A stretch of DNA of 63,661 nt from Megasphaera sp. NM10 (GTDB taxonomy: Bacteria > Bacillota > Negativicutes > Veillonellales > Megasphaeraceae): assembly GCF_000417505.1 (NCBI RefSeq), contig NZ_APHY01000002.1:1-63661 (forward strand), in the 5' to 3' direction. The first letter of the stretch is position 1. Each line of letters begins with the position of its first letter. Below the pieces are notes generated by a model. The model ran no database searches. It had not been told where the DNA came from and was given only the letters and a program-made list of their open reading frames with translations. The position numbers were made by a program, and so were the translations under genes. Shown in pieces: positions 63,399-63,661 of the stretch.

Positions 63399-63514
63399 AT
63401 CAGCGGCTTCCTATCCTCCCAGGGGGCCTCCCCCCAAGTACTTTCGGCGTTTGCGGGCTTAACTGCTGTGTTCGGCATGGGAACAGGTGGATCCCCGCAG
63501 CTATCGCCACTGAA
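63399..63514 (-). rRNA. rrf: 5S ribosomal RNA
   Basis: The minus strand carries the 5S core: ACCTGTTCCCATGCCGAACA, AGCAGTTAAGCCCGC, AAAGTACTTGGGGGG and GGGAGGATAGGAAGCC. The ends pair (CAGTGGC with GCCGCTG). The length of about 116 nt is standard. It is the last gene of an rRNA operon entering from the right edge; exact ends are estimated to within two or three bases. Confidence 0.93.
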
Positions 63515-63661
63515 TTATGTTATTCAGGCGTCGGACAAGTCCGACGTAAGCGATTCACACAGTTTTGCGTGTCGTCTCTGACTCCTTCAAAACTGGTTCT
63601 CTGCTTATCGTATCCTGACAACTGCATAAAAATGTTTCATACATCCAACGAACTATCAAGA
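63515..63661 (-). other. 23S-5S intergenic spacer of the rRNA operon
   Basis: The 147 bp to the window edge contain no 23S 3' end. A perfect stem cgtcggac/gtccgacg (63529-63546) lies 15 bp upstream of 5S and may be a processing signal for RNase III or a similar enzyme. Confidence 0.7.

Overview
The window is a dense, mostly right-to-left stretch of chromosome from a diderm Firmicute of the Negativicutes. Firmicute-type features (scpA/scpB, rny, recA-recX, ftsK, xpaC-telA, a T-box leader, near-consensus sigma-A promoters) sit next to a complete outer-membrane toolkit (lpxD, an LpxL/HtrB-like acyltransferase, three OmpH/Skp-like proteins, bamA, tamB, tolC, mlaD-F-E). The GC-rich codon use and gene order suggest a Megasphaera-like member of the Veillonellaceae; that genus-level guess is inference. 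No transposase, phage or CRISPR array was seen.

Layout. 1-3.0 kb: scpA-scpB-rluB-flavoprotein (the last runs off the left edge). 3.1-3.6 kb: five tRNAs (Asp, Phe, Gly, Cys, Leu in transcription order). 3.7-17.2 kb: 6S-like RNA, rarA, ftsK, rodZ, ygiQ, an orphan solute-binding protein, rimO, cinA, recA, recX, then rny behind its own promoter and a terminator-containing leader. 17.4-22.3 kb: tkt, a divergent HAD phosphatase, and xpaC-telA. 22.5-40.7 kb: the outer-membrane biogenesis cluster, reading mlaE-mlaF-mlaD-tolC-tamB-sigma factor-small membrane protein-bamA-putative OMP-ompH x3-lpxD-acyltransferase. 40.9-46.9 kb: S55 peptidase, an exported lipoyl-like domain, mreB/mbl, murA and glpX. 47.2-52.2 kb: serS, and a T-box-led serC-serA-histidine phosphatase operon. 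52.7-58.1 kb: nrdJ, then dhaK-dhaL-dhaM with an alpha/beta hydrolase. 58.3-60.5 kb: lspA-rluD-pyrR and a 2[4Fe-4S] ferredoxin. 61.0-63.2 kb: an OmpR-type two-component system on the plus strand, facing an incoming rRNA operon (5S gene and 23S-5S spacer).

The most striking unexplained structure is in the intergenic DNA. At least nine loci carry a modular repeat made of degenerate tandem 7-bp units, a 'ccacgtgg'-centred palindrome with covarying arms, a second hairpin around 'ccctttggg', and a roughly 110-bp AT-rich element. These blocks usually fill the gap between the stop codon of a gene and its intrinsic terminator, so they would be transcribed as 3' UTR.

Five otherwise well-preserved genes (cinA, the solute-binding protein, rodZ, the sigma factor, tolC) each contain one frame-disrupting indel. 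Because these include housekeeping genes, base-level sequence error is the simplest explanation, and these genes should be read as probably intact in the organism.
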